From: Aquila chrysaetos chrysaetos
Lineage: Eukaryota > Chordata > Aves > Accipitriformes > Accipitridae
DNA: 64,000 nucleotides
Reading direction: 5' to 3'
Assembly (NCBI RefSeq): GCF_900496995.4
Contig: NC_044012.1
Span: 26,425,606-26,489,605 of the forward strand
Shown here: piece by piece, positions 11,891-24,830 of the stretch
Numbering within the stretch: position 1 is the first letter of the stretch
Layout of the letters: each line of letters starts with the position of its first letter
The notes under the pieces: generated by a model
Databases searched by the model: none
What the model saw: only the letters and a program-made list of their open reading frames with translations
Told to the model about the DNA's origin: nothing
Position numbers and translations under genes: made by a program

Positions 11891-13080
11891 TAAATATATA
11901 AATTGCTGCTTATTGTTGCTGCTGCTTCCCCAGGAGCCACAGGCAAGAACCAGAACCCTCCTGTTTTCACTCTTCTCTTGCAAACAGCGAAAAGTGAAGA
12001 TTTGTCCCCAGAAACCTCCACTCCAAGAAGTGACGAGAGGTTCCCTCGCACAGCCAGCCGTCCCTCTTGCAGCCTCCCAGCACCTTGGCTTGCTCCTTGC
12101 ACCCCTCCTGCTACCCAGGCACATTACAGCATAGGCATTGCTGCCACGGAACTGCCCCTTGGCACTGCCAGCCTGTGTGACCTGGCTATCCCAGAGCCCT
12201 GGCAAACCCTGCAAGGTGTTTTTTTGCCCCCTCTGCCCTTGTGCCCAACCCTTGCTGTCTCCCCGCTGCAATCTGAAACCAGCTTCTATTGTCACTAATA
12301 CACAGATTTTAAAGGGGGGGGGGGGGGGTGGATAATAAATTAGATATGCGAGGGGCTTCCCAGCACCAGGACGGGGAGACCACTCTCCCAGCAGGGTAAT
12401 TTTACAACAGAAAAGTCTTAAAGCCCATATAAATTACACTTAGTATTTGTTTTCAGAATAAGAGGGTTGCACTGGAACTGAAAAATCAGCAAGTGTCATT
12501 TAGGGGAGCACCAGAAAGGACGTATCTCCAAAATTTCTAGCAATTTAAACCTGTATTTTAATATTTTCTTCAGGAGGTTGAAACTTTTTTTAACCTAATA
12601 AAAACCAAAAGTGGCTTTCAAAGCCAAGCATTGCTCTGAGCTGAGCTCAGCCAGGTTGGGGGGGGGGGGGGGGGGGGGAAGTTGTGTGCTTCCTCCCAAA
12701 GCAGGCCCCACATTTTCCCCTTAAAAAAACCCCCAAGCCTCAAAAAGACCAGACTCAAGTGTGCACACTGCCTGGCTCAACCAGAATCCTTTTTTTCCAC
12801 ACTCTATAAAAAGCTGCATCCCAAGGAAAATGTTTCGACCTCGTGGTAAATAACGATTCCCCCTGTGCAGCTAACGACAGCAGGACCACACTGCCGGGCT
12901 CTGCGCAAACCCACCCCGAGATGAGGTATTTTAACCCACCATGTTCAATGAGGAAAATTTCAGGACAACCTCTATTACCTTTGAAACCACAAAAACAGCC
13001 CAACAACATGTTATTGTTCTCTTATAAAGCAGACAGGACTATTTTTCCACTGTCACTCATTTTATGTATGCCATACCCCA
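11891..13080. other. unique non-coding DNA with two poly-G tracts
   Basis: G runs at 12,314-12,328 (15) and 12,658-12,678 (21). The rest is mixed-GC sequence. No gene recognised. Confidence 0.45.
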
Positions 13081-13250
13081 TTTCTTCCTAATCCCCCATT
13101 AGAAAGAAAATAAAAAAATATTATCATTTGGAAGATGACAAAGTCATACGTACATATCCTTTAATTATATATAAACAATTTCTGATAACATTGTCACAGC
13201 TTTTCTTTCTAATCCTGATAACTTTTATTCAACCTTTATCTAAGGCATCG
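13080..13250. promoter_or_regulatory. AT-rich island with three GATA words and SOX-like words
   Basis: TGATAA at 13,183-13,188 and 13,216-13,221 and TTATCT (AGATAA on the minus strand) at 13,236-13,241 give three GATA-type sites in 59 bp. AAACAATTT and AACATTGTC are SOX-like. The word TTCTTTCTAATCCTGATA at 13,203-13,220 recurs identically at 51,529-51,546 beside miR-9. It joins an OTX-type TAATCC to a GATA-like TGATA. Confidence 0.4.
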
Positions 13251-15180
13251 CCTTCTACCACAGGAAGAGCCAAGGCCTGATCCTTCCTTCTTTGCATCGC
13301 TGCAAGTAACACAGACAAAACCTGCACTTTTTGGTGCATGCACAGTTAAGCAACAAGGCAGACGGGATTCTTGCGCCCACCCTCGCTCCCTCCGGCATCA
13401 TAGGGAGGTTTCCATGAACTCGACTGCCGTTTCTCCTATTTCTCTGGCTGCAGCAGCCTGCAGGAGCTCGCTGGTGCAAGGCAGCACCAAAACCTCGGCT
13501 GGGTAGTGGATAAAGCCAAACCTAGGACAATTTACACAAAACACAGCTCTGACCAGGGGGGTGTTTAACTTGATATTTCATAGGGATCAGTTTAGCATTC
13601 TCTACATGGGCTTTTTCCCCCCCCTTAGCGCTCCAGTTCCAGCAGTAGTTATGGGATTTAGCACACAAGGGCTTCTAAGATCACTAATCCTATTAAACTT
13701 CTGCAAACAGGCAGGGTAATAGCCATTGGCTGCCCAGGGCCGAGGAGAGGGGGACACGCACAACAGCAATGACCCCAAATCCTTGGGAAAGACGACACGC
13801 ATGTGTGTTAAGCTTGGAAGAGCCCTCTATGCTCAGCCTGATGATCTGCCCCAAATCTGGCTCACCGAGCCCCCCTACCCATGGGTGCAAATTTGCACGG
13901 ACGTCCCTACACTCAGCTGAGCAAAGGGCACAGGCAGGGTCGTGGGGTGGGATGGAGGGTTGTATGGTGACCCCCCAAAACCTAGGGTCAGTCCACACCC
14001 ATCCTGCCTTGGCTCTGCCACCACCAGGCAGGGACAGGGGGGCACCAAGGATCCTGTGCCAAGCCCTGACCCAAACCAGCCTCAGAGCCAGGCCAGTGCC
14101 CCATCCCTGGGGATGAGCACCAGAGGGACCCTCCCTGCATCCTCCCTCCCTCGAGGACATGTGCCCCTGCAGCAAGGTCCCCCCCAAGTCCCATCCATAC
14201 AACAGGGCAACTACCCCATGAAAACCCTAAAAGCCCAACAGAGGGGAAATGGGTGCAGCCACCACCCTGAAACCCCAGCTAAACCTTTTCTTCCCCTTAA
14301 AACATACCAGTGTTTCCCAGTGCCAAGAGCAAGCTCATGCCCTGGCACACATGACGGAGAAAAGAGGGCAGCAGCTGCCAGGCAGTGCCGAAGCAATGAC
14401 ATTTATTGGGGGGGGTCAATGGGGGCAGCTGGCTGCTGATTTTTTTTTTTTTTTAATTCATCTTCCTTTAAATAAGATTGTTCCAATTAACAAAGCACTC
14501 GCCCAGAACAGGTTTCAGAGAGGAAAGAAGCAGACGCAGGATGCACGACAGCCACACACACAAAAAAGACTTAAAAAAAAAAAAAAAAATCCAAATTTAT
14601 ACGTGTAAGTCTCTCATCTAAGCTGATCCGAGTGAGACTGGAATGGAGGCCGTGGGGCATTATTTATGATTTTATCTAAGGATGTACCCAGCTGGGGCTT
14701 TATAGGAATCAGGTTTTATCTCCCCCCCACTCACCCTGAACAGAGGCAGCGTCTGTGGGGTCTTTCCTACACATCAGCCCCTTCCCAAACCCAATTCACC
14801 TGCACCACACGCAGTCGCTGACACCCTCTGGGCCAATTTGGGATTTGCACCAGGACCCGTTTCCACCACCTGCTTGTTGCAAGCACAAGCTGCAGCATCC
14901 AAAAAGCATTGGGAAATGCCCTGCAAACCCAAAAAGCAAAAACCCCTGGGCTCGAGCCCAGCTCGTTTGCAGGGTGATGCCTGAGGTGGTTCACGGCCCT
15001 GGATCCGTTTCCTACCCCAACTTGCCGTACCTGGTGCCGCACAACAGCCCCTTTGTCTCCCAGCCCATTAGTGGGGGTGCCCTGTGTTTTATTGCCATTA
15101 ACGTCCAGAAAATAAACGGAAAATAAACAGTCTCTTCACAGCTGAACTGCCACATTTCCCCCCCCCCCCCATTAATACAA
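13251..15180. other. unique non-coding DNA
   Basis: No gene recognised. T run at 14,440-14,454, A run near 14,572-14,589, C run at 15,158-15,170. GC-rich around 13.7-14.3 kb with long chance open frames. Confidence 0.4.
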
Positions 15181-15780
15181 CGCTGAGCTGCTCTGACAAA
15201 TATTCCCTTTTAAAAATGCCAGCACAGTTGAAAAGGGATTTGTTTTCATTTAGGGGAGATGGGTAATTTTTGCCTTAATAAATGTTTTTCCCCATTTACA
15301 CTGCAATAGTATATTTATGAGGGATTCATTTGATATTATAGCCATGGCAGACAGCAGCAGCACACACTGCAGATACAGGCATCAGGATTATCACGACAAG
15401 GCATCACTGCTTTGTGCCACAGTTTTAAGCCTCAAGACCAGCTGAACTCTGTGATGCTTAACTTGATGATTTATTAATATTTCATCATATCTAAAAGTTA
15501 AATTTTTTTTTAATGATCCTACCTATTAGAGCACAGGGAATTTCACAGCAATTGGCTAAATTCAGATCTGGTCAAAATATTTGTAGCATATTTTTGCACT
15601 TTTTTGTGATGCTTTTGCAATATTTTTGTCAAATGCTAACTGTGACTATATGGGTATTTCATGACAAAAAATCTGGTTTACTGAAAGAGTGTTTTCTCCA
15701 ATTTAAATATAAGAAACTATTGATTTTTGCTTGACAAAAGTTTAAAATAATTCCCACATTCCATTAAAAAAAATTTAACA
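15180..15780. promoter_or_regulatory. AT-rich conserved-looking island
   Basis: About 600 bp of AT-rich unique sequence, for example GGGAGATGGGTAATTTTTGC, GTATATTTATGAGGG and GATGATTTATTAATATTTC. No simple repeat explains it and no coding signal is visible. Candidate non-coding element. Confidence 0.3.
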
Positions 15781-17860
15781 GACATCCCCCCTCTCCTCTA
15801 TGGCACTTTGGGTTTTTTCGCCAAATTTTTTTGCGGGTGAAGGCAGGGATCTCCCAACCCACTCAGAGGAAGGGATTTCAGCAGTTCCAACAAGAAACAA
15901 AAACCAGCCCTCCCACAGCTATTGCTGGTCTCTGCTGAGCACAGTCCTCCCTCCTCACTGATGTGGCCAGAACAAGGCAAATAAATATATTTTAAAAGTA
16001 TTTGTGTCCTTATTGACAGCCACAGGGACCCTCAGCCGGTTCAGAGCCACGTGGCACTGACCACCCTCCAAACTTCCCTCTCAGCCCTGGCCAGGGATGA
16101 GAGGGAAGGAGCAGCTTGGGGTGGTTTCATTGCTTTTGCAAAAGCAGCTGGGGGAATACAGGAACAGGGAGGGACAAGATTTGCAGCCCCCAGCCCCTGC
16201 CCAGGGGATGCCAGCACACCCCCATTTCCCACCCAGGCACTGCAACCCAAAAAGCAAATCCTGCTTTAAACCATTTAATCAAGTTTTAACCATTAAAATA
16301 GTCACAATTGTAACCCTTTAAATTCTCTTGCAGCACCCTGCTGCAACCCAGGAGATGGTTAGCACTTAACAGGCCCAGCGAGGGCAGGATCTGGCCCCCA
16401 GCCCATTGCTCCACTGAGAGCATCGCTGCCTATCCTGCCCCGTGTCACCTCATCCGAGCTGGGGCTCTTCGTGCCTGCCAGCGTTGCCCACTGCCACGCA
16501 GGGCTGGCATTTGGGGTTTTTCTCGCATTTTCCGTGACTCCTCTCAGTGCAGTGCTGGGGACATGGGGCTGCACTGCAGTTCCAGGACTGGCACCGGTAG
16601 AGGCTCCCGGAGCCGCTTTCAAGTCCTGCTTGATGCTCCTGGCTGCTCCATCACCTTCCTGGTCCCCGAAGTCCCTGAGGGGAGTCCAGCATCAGGCCAC
16701 CCACCTGCTCAGCTTTCTGCTTCTGATCTAACCCATGCACCAGCGGGTTTGGCTCTGGGGGGTTCACATGGGGTGGGGAAATTTGCTGATGTCTAGCACA
16801 GGGCAAGCATCCACCACCTTCCTCAGTGGGGCAAAGCCACTGCTGCTGCTCTTCTCCCTCGTCATTTCATAAACCTTTTGTAATCAGCTAAAGGGCTCAA
16901 ATATTAGAGCAGGGGAAGGCAGGGCTGTTGCACAGCCCCATCAGTCCCCACCTGATTTTCCTGGGAAAAAGCAAACAATTATGCTTTTAAAAAAATAACC
17001 CTCTCTCTGCGCTGAGTCAAGTATGTGGCAAGAATAGCTCAAAGAGCACAGGGCTTTCCTTCTGAGAGCTGCTGTTTGTTTTCTGGGGGTGCCAGTATGA
17101 TTTATTTGCAGCTTTTACCTCCTCCATGCTCAGTTTTGGTTTGGATTTTTTTTAGGGGGGTGGAGGAGGACACACCACACCAAGCCATCTCTTGCTGGAG
17201 CAGGCAAATGAGCCTCCTCTGGCACCCTGGCTGTTCAGAGCTGCCAGAACAGGTAGAAAATGGGTGCAGCCTCATCCCAGCCCTTTTACCCCAAACCCTG
17301 CAGGCATCGGTCACCCCAGGGAAGCTCTCACAGGCCACAGTGGGGACACAAGAGAGTGGCTTTTCTGGGAAGTAACAACATTTACGCATCAGAGAATGAA
17401 CAATAGCACAAAAACCTTCAGGAATCATCTTTCCTAAGACTGGAGCCGCTCAGCTTTTCCCCAAACCTTGCTAGAGGCAGGAGGAAACACCATATCCTGC
17501 ACTCCTGGGTCAAGCTGAGCATCCCAGCCTGGTCTTGTTGGATGGAGAAGAGAGGTGGCAAGGGACAGCCTGGAGTTCAGGGGTGAAAATATCTGGGTTT
17601 GCACAGAAGCACCCCAAACCTGGCCAAACCTCAGCACCCAAGAGGTGCCCCAGTGTTATCTTGACTTTTGCTGGTGTCAACTGGGTGATTTGACTCTCTG
17701 GACTGGCACAGGGGTGGAAGCAATCCTTCACTGGAGGCTGAAGAGCTCTCCTCTCTAGTTGTGCACAAACTGAAGCAGTTGGGGATATTGGCAACACATG
17801 GCTTAGTGGGTGGAGCTGGCTGGACATTTTTCTGATGGAAAATGACAATTCATCAAAAGC
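15781..17860. other. unique non-coding DNA
   Basis: Mixed-GC sequence without repeats or recognisable genes. Confidence 0.4.
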
Positions 17861-18260
17861 AAGATGTCACGCATAAATGCAGTCCATTTCTACAAAGAGT
17901 TTGTTTTGAAAGAGAATTTGGGAGGGGAGAAGCACTGAAACGAGATCAACACATTTTGCTTTGGGCTTTTCAAGAAGGAACACTGAGCTTGTTTAAAAAA
18001 AAAAATCACTTTTCATTTTAATATTTCACATTATAGAGTCTAAAGTAATTTACTTTGCAATTTCACTCTGAGAAAAACATTGAAGTTTCAGCTCTCGTTC
18101 TTTCTCAGAAGTGGAAGAAAGGGGGAAGGAGAAGGGAAGAAAAACCTCAAGTATTGCCAATGAATTTAAAACATCCAGTTCCCCTTCCGGCTCTCTTAAT
18201 GAGATCAGTCTTAAATCTATAGGAACCCTGCTCAGGAAAAATCTCATTTGAAATGTTTTC
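17860..18260. other. moderately AT-rich unique DNA
   Basis: AT-richer than its flanks, with AAGATGTCACGCATAAATGC and TTTTAATATTTCACATT. Weak candidate element. No gene seen. Confidence 0.25.
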
Positions 18261-20680
18261 TCAACAACAACAAAAGATTCAGAATGGAAATGCCCACGGG
18301 AAAGGAGCAAGTTGGAGAACACTTTTTTGGTGGAGGAGAGGGAGCTTTTGGGGAGGATGAGCATGAGAAGGTCCCGAGGGATGGGGGAAGGGACCATCTG
18401 GAACTACTTGTAGCCGATGCAACATCACAGGGAGCAGCACCAGATGAAGCATGTTGAGGTTGCACTGAACTGCCTCCCCTGGAGCTGTTTCAGCAGTAGC
18501 AGTCCTGATTTACCCCACCGAAACCAGTCCAGGATTTACCCCAACAGTGGTGCTTCTGTCCCTGGCTACATCAGGGAGCACAGGCTCCAGACCTTCAGTC
18601 CAGGGAGCTGATGCTGCCAGAATAGGCAGCTTTGCTTCTGGAGAAAAGCAAATTCAAAGCCTTTCTATGCAGAAAAAGAAATCATCTAGAAGAAACACAG
18701 CAGCAAAGAGCTCATGGATGAGGCAGAACAACAGTCCAGCCTGCAGCTGCTGGAGAGGCAGTGTCCGAGCAGCAGCTGCTCCCAGACAGGAGAGGGAGAA
18801 TGCCACAAAATGTTGGATATCTACTGCAAAACTGCACTAAGATGGGTGATCAGGAGCCCTGCAGCCAGTTATGACTCACACTGCTGCATCCCCAAGGGCA
18901 GAGCTGGGGCTCACTTTCCCAAGCAAGGTGCCACCATCATCACCTTCTCACATCAAAGCTCCTTCCAGGAGAAAGCAATGGGGACAAGGGAGGCTCTTGG
19001 TTCTCCATACTGACCACTCTGCATGCAACTGGTACCAGGCAAACGAGCACCCAAGACAAGCAGTGCAACTGGAGGAAAAAAATCCACACCAATCCTTTCA
19101 GTTTGTCTTTTTTTGGAAAACGCTTCCAATCACAGGAAATAAAATAAGGTAGAGCTGGAGGGATGGCCAAGTCCTGGCAGACTCAATCCCCTGCTCCTCC
19201 TATCCATCCCACCCTCCAGCACCTGCCTGGGGGGTAGTGCTGCCTCCTGCTCTCCCCCAGCACATGGCTGCTTCACCGGCAGATTTTTAGCTGCCGCAAT
19301 GGCACAGGCAATGGTGCCAGGCCGATGCCAGCCGCATCCCGGGCTAACGCTGCTGCCCCTTTTGTCTGAGGGTATTAAAACCCCAGAAACCTTGGGGTGG
19401 TGGTAGGGGGACCGGGAGGCTCTCAGCACGTGATGAGTGGCTGTGCAGCGTTACCCGTCTGGCACCAGTGCCCCTCGCTGCAAATGCCATTGGCAAAGCT
19501 CTGCACAAACATCTTTTCAGGGCTCGCCTGGTTCTCCCGGCTGCCATAGAAACCCCTGTTTAGCTGAAAGTATATTAAAGGGTGGCGCTGGCCCTTGCGC
19601 TGAATTCATCACATTGTATTCCCCCAGAAAAAAAAAAAAAAAAAAAAAAAGAAGAAGAAAACCCACCCCTTTGTGTCTCTGCCTTCACTTTCTCTGTCCA
19701 AGGGAGATGGTCGTTCTCTGGTTCATTTTGTACTTGCAATTGCATCCCCCCCCGCCCTCCCCAAGCGCAGCACAGCCCTGGGAAGGACCGCTGTGTCCCA
19801 CCAGCCCTCGCCTTCTGGCCTCCTCTCTCTCCATCTCCCCAAACACCACCAAGGAAGCACCAAAAGGCTCCTTAGAATAAAAAAAAAAAGCAGATATAAG
19901 AAAGCTGTGGGGGTAAATCCCTCCCTGCTCCCCCATCCTTCTCTTCTCCACCTGTTCCTCCCCAGCACTGCAGGCAGCCATGGGCTAAATCCAGAATTGC
20001 AGCCAATAGGTCCCAACAGGGTTTTTTGGGAGGCAGGGAGAAATGGGCAGAGGTATATCTGGTCATGCACGTCCCTTTTCTTACAGAACCAGGTTGAGAC
20101 GGAAGTTTCCACCTTGAACAGCAGCAAAAATGCTATGGAATACATCTCAGTTACAGATAAAATTAAATGTAAGCCATGATTTGAAGATGTATAAGCCCAT
20201 TTTTCCCCAACTGCTGAGAAAGCTTATCCCCTCAACACAAGCGAGGACCTGGCCCTGAAATCTCCCTGTGCTGAGCGGAGCAGCTTCCCCAGCCCAGGAT
20301 GGACCTCAGGGGCAGCAAAGAAGTAATTTAGTAATTTCAGGCGCATCAAACAGGGCAAGCTGGAAGTCACCTATTCAAGCAGATTTCATGCCCTGCCACT
20401 GGACATATCTCTCTATCAGGGCGGCCGGCGGAGGTCTTGCAGCAGCATCCGTGATCCACCTCCAACCCGCTCTGCACAGCCGAGCCCTTGTGCCACCACG
20501 GCAAAGACCCAAGCAGCCCCAGGACTCTCCAGATTTACACCAAGTCAAAAGTCCAACTGTGTTAGTCAAAAAACCCCAGTGCTTTGGGGTTATAACCTGC
20601 ATTTTCACTTCCAGAAAAGGGAAACCTCTCTGTTTCTTGCAGAATTTGCTCATGGTTTGTGACTAATTCTCCTGCAGTTT
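18261..20680. other. unique non-coding DNA
   Basis: No gene recognised. An A run at 19,628-19,650 is followed by GAAGAAGAAA. GC-rich with a few CpGs at 19.2-19.5 kb. Confidence 0.4.
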
Positions 20681-21130
20681 TTTCCACTCTAGAAGATTTA
20701 ATTTTGTTGGACATTTCCTCCCAAAGCTTCCCATTTCAGCAAAAAGGAATCAGTTTCGCCCAAATTTATTGGCCATTATTTTTAGCCAGTTAGTCCTCAA
20801 ATCTAAACTGAACTTACTCCTCATTGCTCACATCAGCATCCACAGAGGTAGCTGAATGCAGCCGCTATCTCAAATCTGCCATGAAAGTATTTCTTAAATT
20901 TTCAAAAACCTCTTACCAATTTAATTTTTAAACCATTTATTTTACCTCCACTGACAATAAAAGCAGAAAGGATCAAAGTCAAGCCCTTTTGTGGCTCGGG
21001 GTGCCCCTGCCATCAGTGTGCTTTGTTCAAAACACCCTCAAAGAAACTCTCATTTTGGTCAAGGGCCAATTATAAAAATTGGGTTGGGGGTTTGCTAAGC
21101 TGTAGAGGTGTAAAATTGTCATCGCATCAG
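20681..21130. other. moderately AT-rich unique DNA
   Basis: Contains TTTATTGGCCATTATTTTTA, TTACCAATTTAATTTTTAAA and CCAATTATAAAAATTGG, the last a near-perfect inverted repeat at about 21,066-21,082. Weak candidate for a constrained element. Confidence 0.25.
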
Positions 21131-23100
21131 TAAAGCTACCAAATGGCCACACACAGGCGGTGCACTAAGCAGAGTCTAACTTTGCCTGAGCAGAGGGAGC
21201 ACGGGAGGGAATATATCATTGCCTAAAGGCCAGTGGAGAAAGACACTTTCTCAGCTCAGGAATGAGCTCTTCGTTCCTTATCCCTCCTGCACAGCAGCAT
21301 TTTCCCTTCCCCTGCCACATGCAGCAGGTCATGGGTTAGGTTCTCAGGAGCACAGCATGGGGTTTTGCTTGCCCTCAACAGCTCACTTGATCCCCACAGA
21401 CACCCTGGGGGACTCGGGGGGGGGGTTCACCTGGCTCCCCCACAGCTCCCCAGGTCCCAGCAGCAGGGCCAGGATTGCAAGCATAGCCCAGACCAAGCTG
21501 ACATGGGTGCAGCAGTGCTGGAAAGAGCGACCCAAAAGCCATCCCGTTCCCAGTCCCACATGCAGACAGGGGAAGCTGGGTGTCTGCTCCAAGGTGGCCC
21601 CACACCAGGACCGAGCATCCCATGGCCTCGCAGCACTGTACAGCCTCGCTGCAGGGATGCACGCACCCCAAATGGTTTGCTAACCTCCTCCTTGTGCTGC
21701 AGGAGCACCCACAGCCAAAGCCTCCAAACCTACCCTATGGACCAGCACAGGGCAGCCACCAGTGTCCCCCACCACCCCGGGGAGTGGGGGAGCCCCCCGC
21801 TTGGGCCCATGCCAGCGCACCAGTCCCACTCCACGTCACGGGTGGTGGGGGGACCCTGCCACGCTTGTCTGGCCGCTCTCTGCCGATCTGCATCACAAAA
21901 GCCCCATTCTTGCGAACTTGGGTGACCTCCCGACCTCGCCAGCTCGGGGACTGAATGGCTTTAGTCTGCCACGACCATCATGTCACTTTGATTAGTGCGT
22001 GAATAAACTCTCAATCCCAGGCTGGGGGAGGCAGGGCTGGCGGGAGCCACGCCGGCTCAGTCCCAGCCGCGGGGACAGCACCCTCTGTCCTGTGCCCAGT
22101 GATGGCTGCAGGGATCCCACCACCCAGAGCACCCTCACCCCTCTACCAGCCAAACCAGACAACATAACCCACCGCCCTGCCCCGCGTGCAAGGAACCAGT
22201 GGCAGCGAATCCCACCTTGGTGCTTGGGGATGACCCCAACCCCTTTCCCCCACTGCTGCCTCCCCATGGGACCTTGATGGCGAGCAAAGCAGCCAAAATT
22301 AAAAGTTTAAGGACCCCCCAGGGAAACACCGTCAGTCTCCCTCATTACTTCAGTGCCCAAAACTCAAGGAGCAGCACCGAAAGCATTGACAGGGAAGCTC
22401 CCAGTGCCAAACTCCACTGTAAGCACCATTTAAGCAGACTGGGCTGGATGCAGCCGAGGTCCCTTCAGCCCCCAAAAGGGTTCACAAAGGGCTACAGGAG
22501 CCTCCGAAACATCTGACTCTTCCCAAATTGCACGAGAAAAGAGCAGCAAGGGCAACAACCTCTCCCCAGCCCGGGACAGGATTTTCTGAGCCCACAGATG
22601 TCTCTGGATCCATGGGGAGCTCAGCCGTGCGTTTCTGTGACAGCAGGCAGCCACTCGCCCAAAGGAGGGATGGGTGCTGCGGGGACAAGAGTGCTGCCCC
22701 TTGCCCCAAGGATGCTCCCAGCTCATTCAGGTCCAGCGGCCGCATCCAGCTCAGCAGTGAATGGTCATGCAATCCACACTGACCCCTAGCTCTACCTAAG
22801 AAACCAAGCATCACATGGGAGGATCAAAAAAGTTTGCAAGAGCTGATAGCAAGGTTTCAGGCAGGCAGAAACTCATGCTTTGGGGGGAAAACCCAGGGGA
22901 TCTTGTATTTCAGGAGGCCCTGCAGTACGTAATGAGTCTCAAACATCTGCTTTAGAGGAGAAGCTGAACTCTTGCACATCCCTCCCACTCGCTACACATC
23001 CCACAATACCTAATAAACCCCAAGTTGTTCAACACCTATTGAAACTGCCAAAATATCACCATTTTAAGTCTAAAAATGCAAGATCTGTAGAAAAGGGTTA
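21131..23100. other. GC-rich unique non-coding DNA
   Basis: C-rich sequence with long chance open frames on both strands and no recognisable domains. A G run lies at 21,417-21,426. Confidence 0.4.
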
Positions 23101-23260
23101 GGAAGACAGTAAATTAGGCCCTGCATGAAGGGCTCTACATGGGAAGCTAATGACCTTTTGTCTCTCCTGTCTACAGACGGGCCTCATTTGCATGTATGCA
23201 GTTGGAATAATTTCACCCATATTTCAAGCGTGTGGCTGCATCCCCGCGTCCTCCTCCAGA
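23100..23260. promoter_or_regulatory. conserved-looking island with a POU octamer
   Basis: ATTTGCAT, the octamer on the minus strand, lies at 23,186-23,193 in CCTCATTTGCATGTATGCAG, with GGAAGCTAATGACC and GGAATAATTTCACCC nearby. Motif content only. Confidence 0.3.
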
Positions 23261-24530
23261 GAGGTTCCCTCCTGCTGTGCATGCCATTATAATAGTGCAG
23301 CCACTTCAGACTGCCTTTAAAGCCACCTAGACACCAGCCAGGCTTCTCCAGCCCAACAGGAGACTCTCCCCATGGAAGAGAAAGAGAGGTTTGAGGCCCC
23401 ATATGCGACAAAACTGAGAAGTCCCAATGTGGCACGGCTGGAGGACACCCTGAGCTGCAAGACCCTGACAGCAGTGCCCATACCTCAGCTATGGGGAGCA
23501 TCCCTGGGCTTTGGGGGACCTGCTGGAGACCAAGATTTTAGGTTAATATCAGATTTATGGAGCCCAAGCGTTTTACCAGATCCCTGTACTGCAAGCTGGA
23601 GCCCTGGGATGCCCTTTCTTAGGTGTTTTGAGGATATTTTTGAAGCAATTCCCAAAGGGCAGGTTAAAAGTGTTGGAAGTGGAAAATCTGGGTATCACTT
23701 GAGGTCTCTCCCCACCTCTCCCTGCTCATGTTGCTTCTCCTCAAAGCCTGGAGGTGGTATCTTAGAGCTGGTTTAACAGCCCAAAGAGAAGCTGTGAGCC
23801 TGACTGGGGTGGGGGGATGTTGTTACTGGGGCCAGAGCAGCTCTTTGCAATGTCCACAAACCCAATTCCTGCTCAAGGTGTGCAGCAGCAAGGCAGCTGT
23901 GCTGGCAGAGGACACCTTGCCCAGCAGAGCCATCTGGTACCACTTGGCTTCACGCTGTCCAGCTTCATCCACCTGCCCCACAGAGATCCCAAGAACAGGA
24001 TTAGCTCCAGCTCAGAGCAATCTGGACTGCAAGAGCCAGAGCAATGCAACTCGGGTAACCCTGGGTGCACCCTCCATGCCAGGAGGCCTAAACACTGAGC
24101 ACCAGCCCCCCGTTCCTCCCCAGCCCTTTCCAAGGCTTCCAGCATTAAAAAAAAAAAAAAAAAAAACTCTCTCATTTATGCCATTGTCTCCCTCCACTGA
24201 GCCCCAAGACCTGGTCTCAGCCCCTCTCCCTGTGCCAGGATCAGGCCCGTCAGGGAGCAGAGCAGCTCCGCTGACAATAACATCTCCCGTTCAGGCGCTG
24301 GGAAGGCAGTGCCGTGGCAAACACAAGACCTCAGACAGGCAGAGCTGTCAATCCAGCCCCGATCTCTCAAAAGATTGATTAAGGACAAAAAAAAACAAAC
24401 AAAAGAGAAAAGGGAACTTATGGACATGAGCTGAGAGGCGGGGAAAGAGGGGAGGGGAAATGAGCTGGGCCAAGTTAAAATTCCGACGGAGAAGTTGCAG
24501 CTGAACTATAGAGTCTAGACAACCATTCAC
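23261..24530. other. unique non-coding DNA
   Basis: Mixed-GC sequence with an A run at 24,147-24,166. No gene recognised. Confidence 0.4.
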
Positions 24531-24620
24531 GGCCCCGGCCCCAATTGTTATATAGCCTCTATTGTCTTAATTAACCATTTTAGCTAAAATGGGAGCAGAC
24601 AAATCTTTTCTTCTCCGTTC
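24530..24620. promoter_or_regulatory. island with an 18-bp perfect palindrome and SOX/homeodomain words
   Basis: CCATTTTAGCTAAAATGG at 24,575-24,592 is a perfect 18-bp palindrome. Directly to its left are CAATTGTTATATAG and CTATTGTCTTAATTAACC, combining SOX-like ATTGT words with a TTAATTAA homeodomain word. The compact arrangement suggests a bound element. Confidence 0.4.
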
Positions 24621-24704
24621 CACCCCTCCTCTGCTGCACACTCATGCAGACAAACACACAACCAAGTCAAGTGCTTTTATTTAAAAAAAAACAACCCTCG
24701 GCAT

Positions 24705-24728
24705 ACACACACACACACACACACACAC
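24705..24728. repeat. (AC)12 microsatellite
   Basis: Twelve perfect AC units. Length variation is likely. Confidence 0.95.
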
Positions 24729-24810
24729 CCACCCCTTCTTTCGGGGGAGATCTTTACAAGGTTCCTTGAGAAAATCACTTGCCAAACAAGCAAGGGGAGA
24801 GGGGCTAGCT

Positions 24811-24829
24811 GGGGGGGGGGGGGGGGGGG
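24811..24829. repeat. poly-G tract (19 G)
   Basis: Uninterrupted G run next to the AT-rich island at 24.84 kb. Confidence 0.95.
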
Positions 24830-24830
24830 A

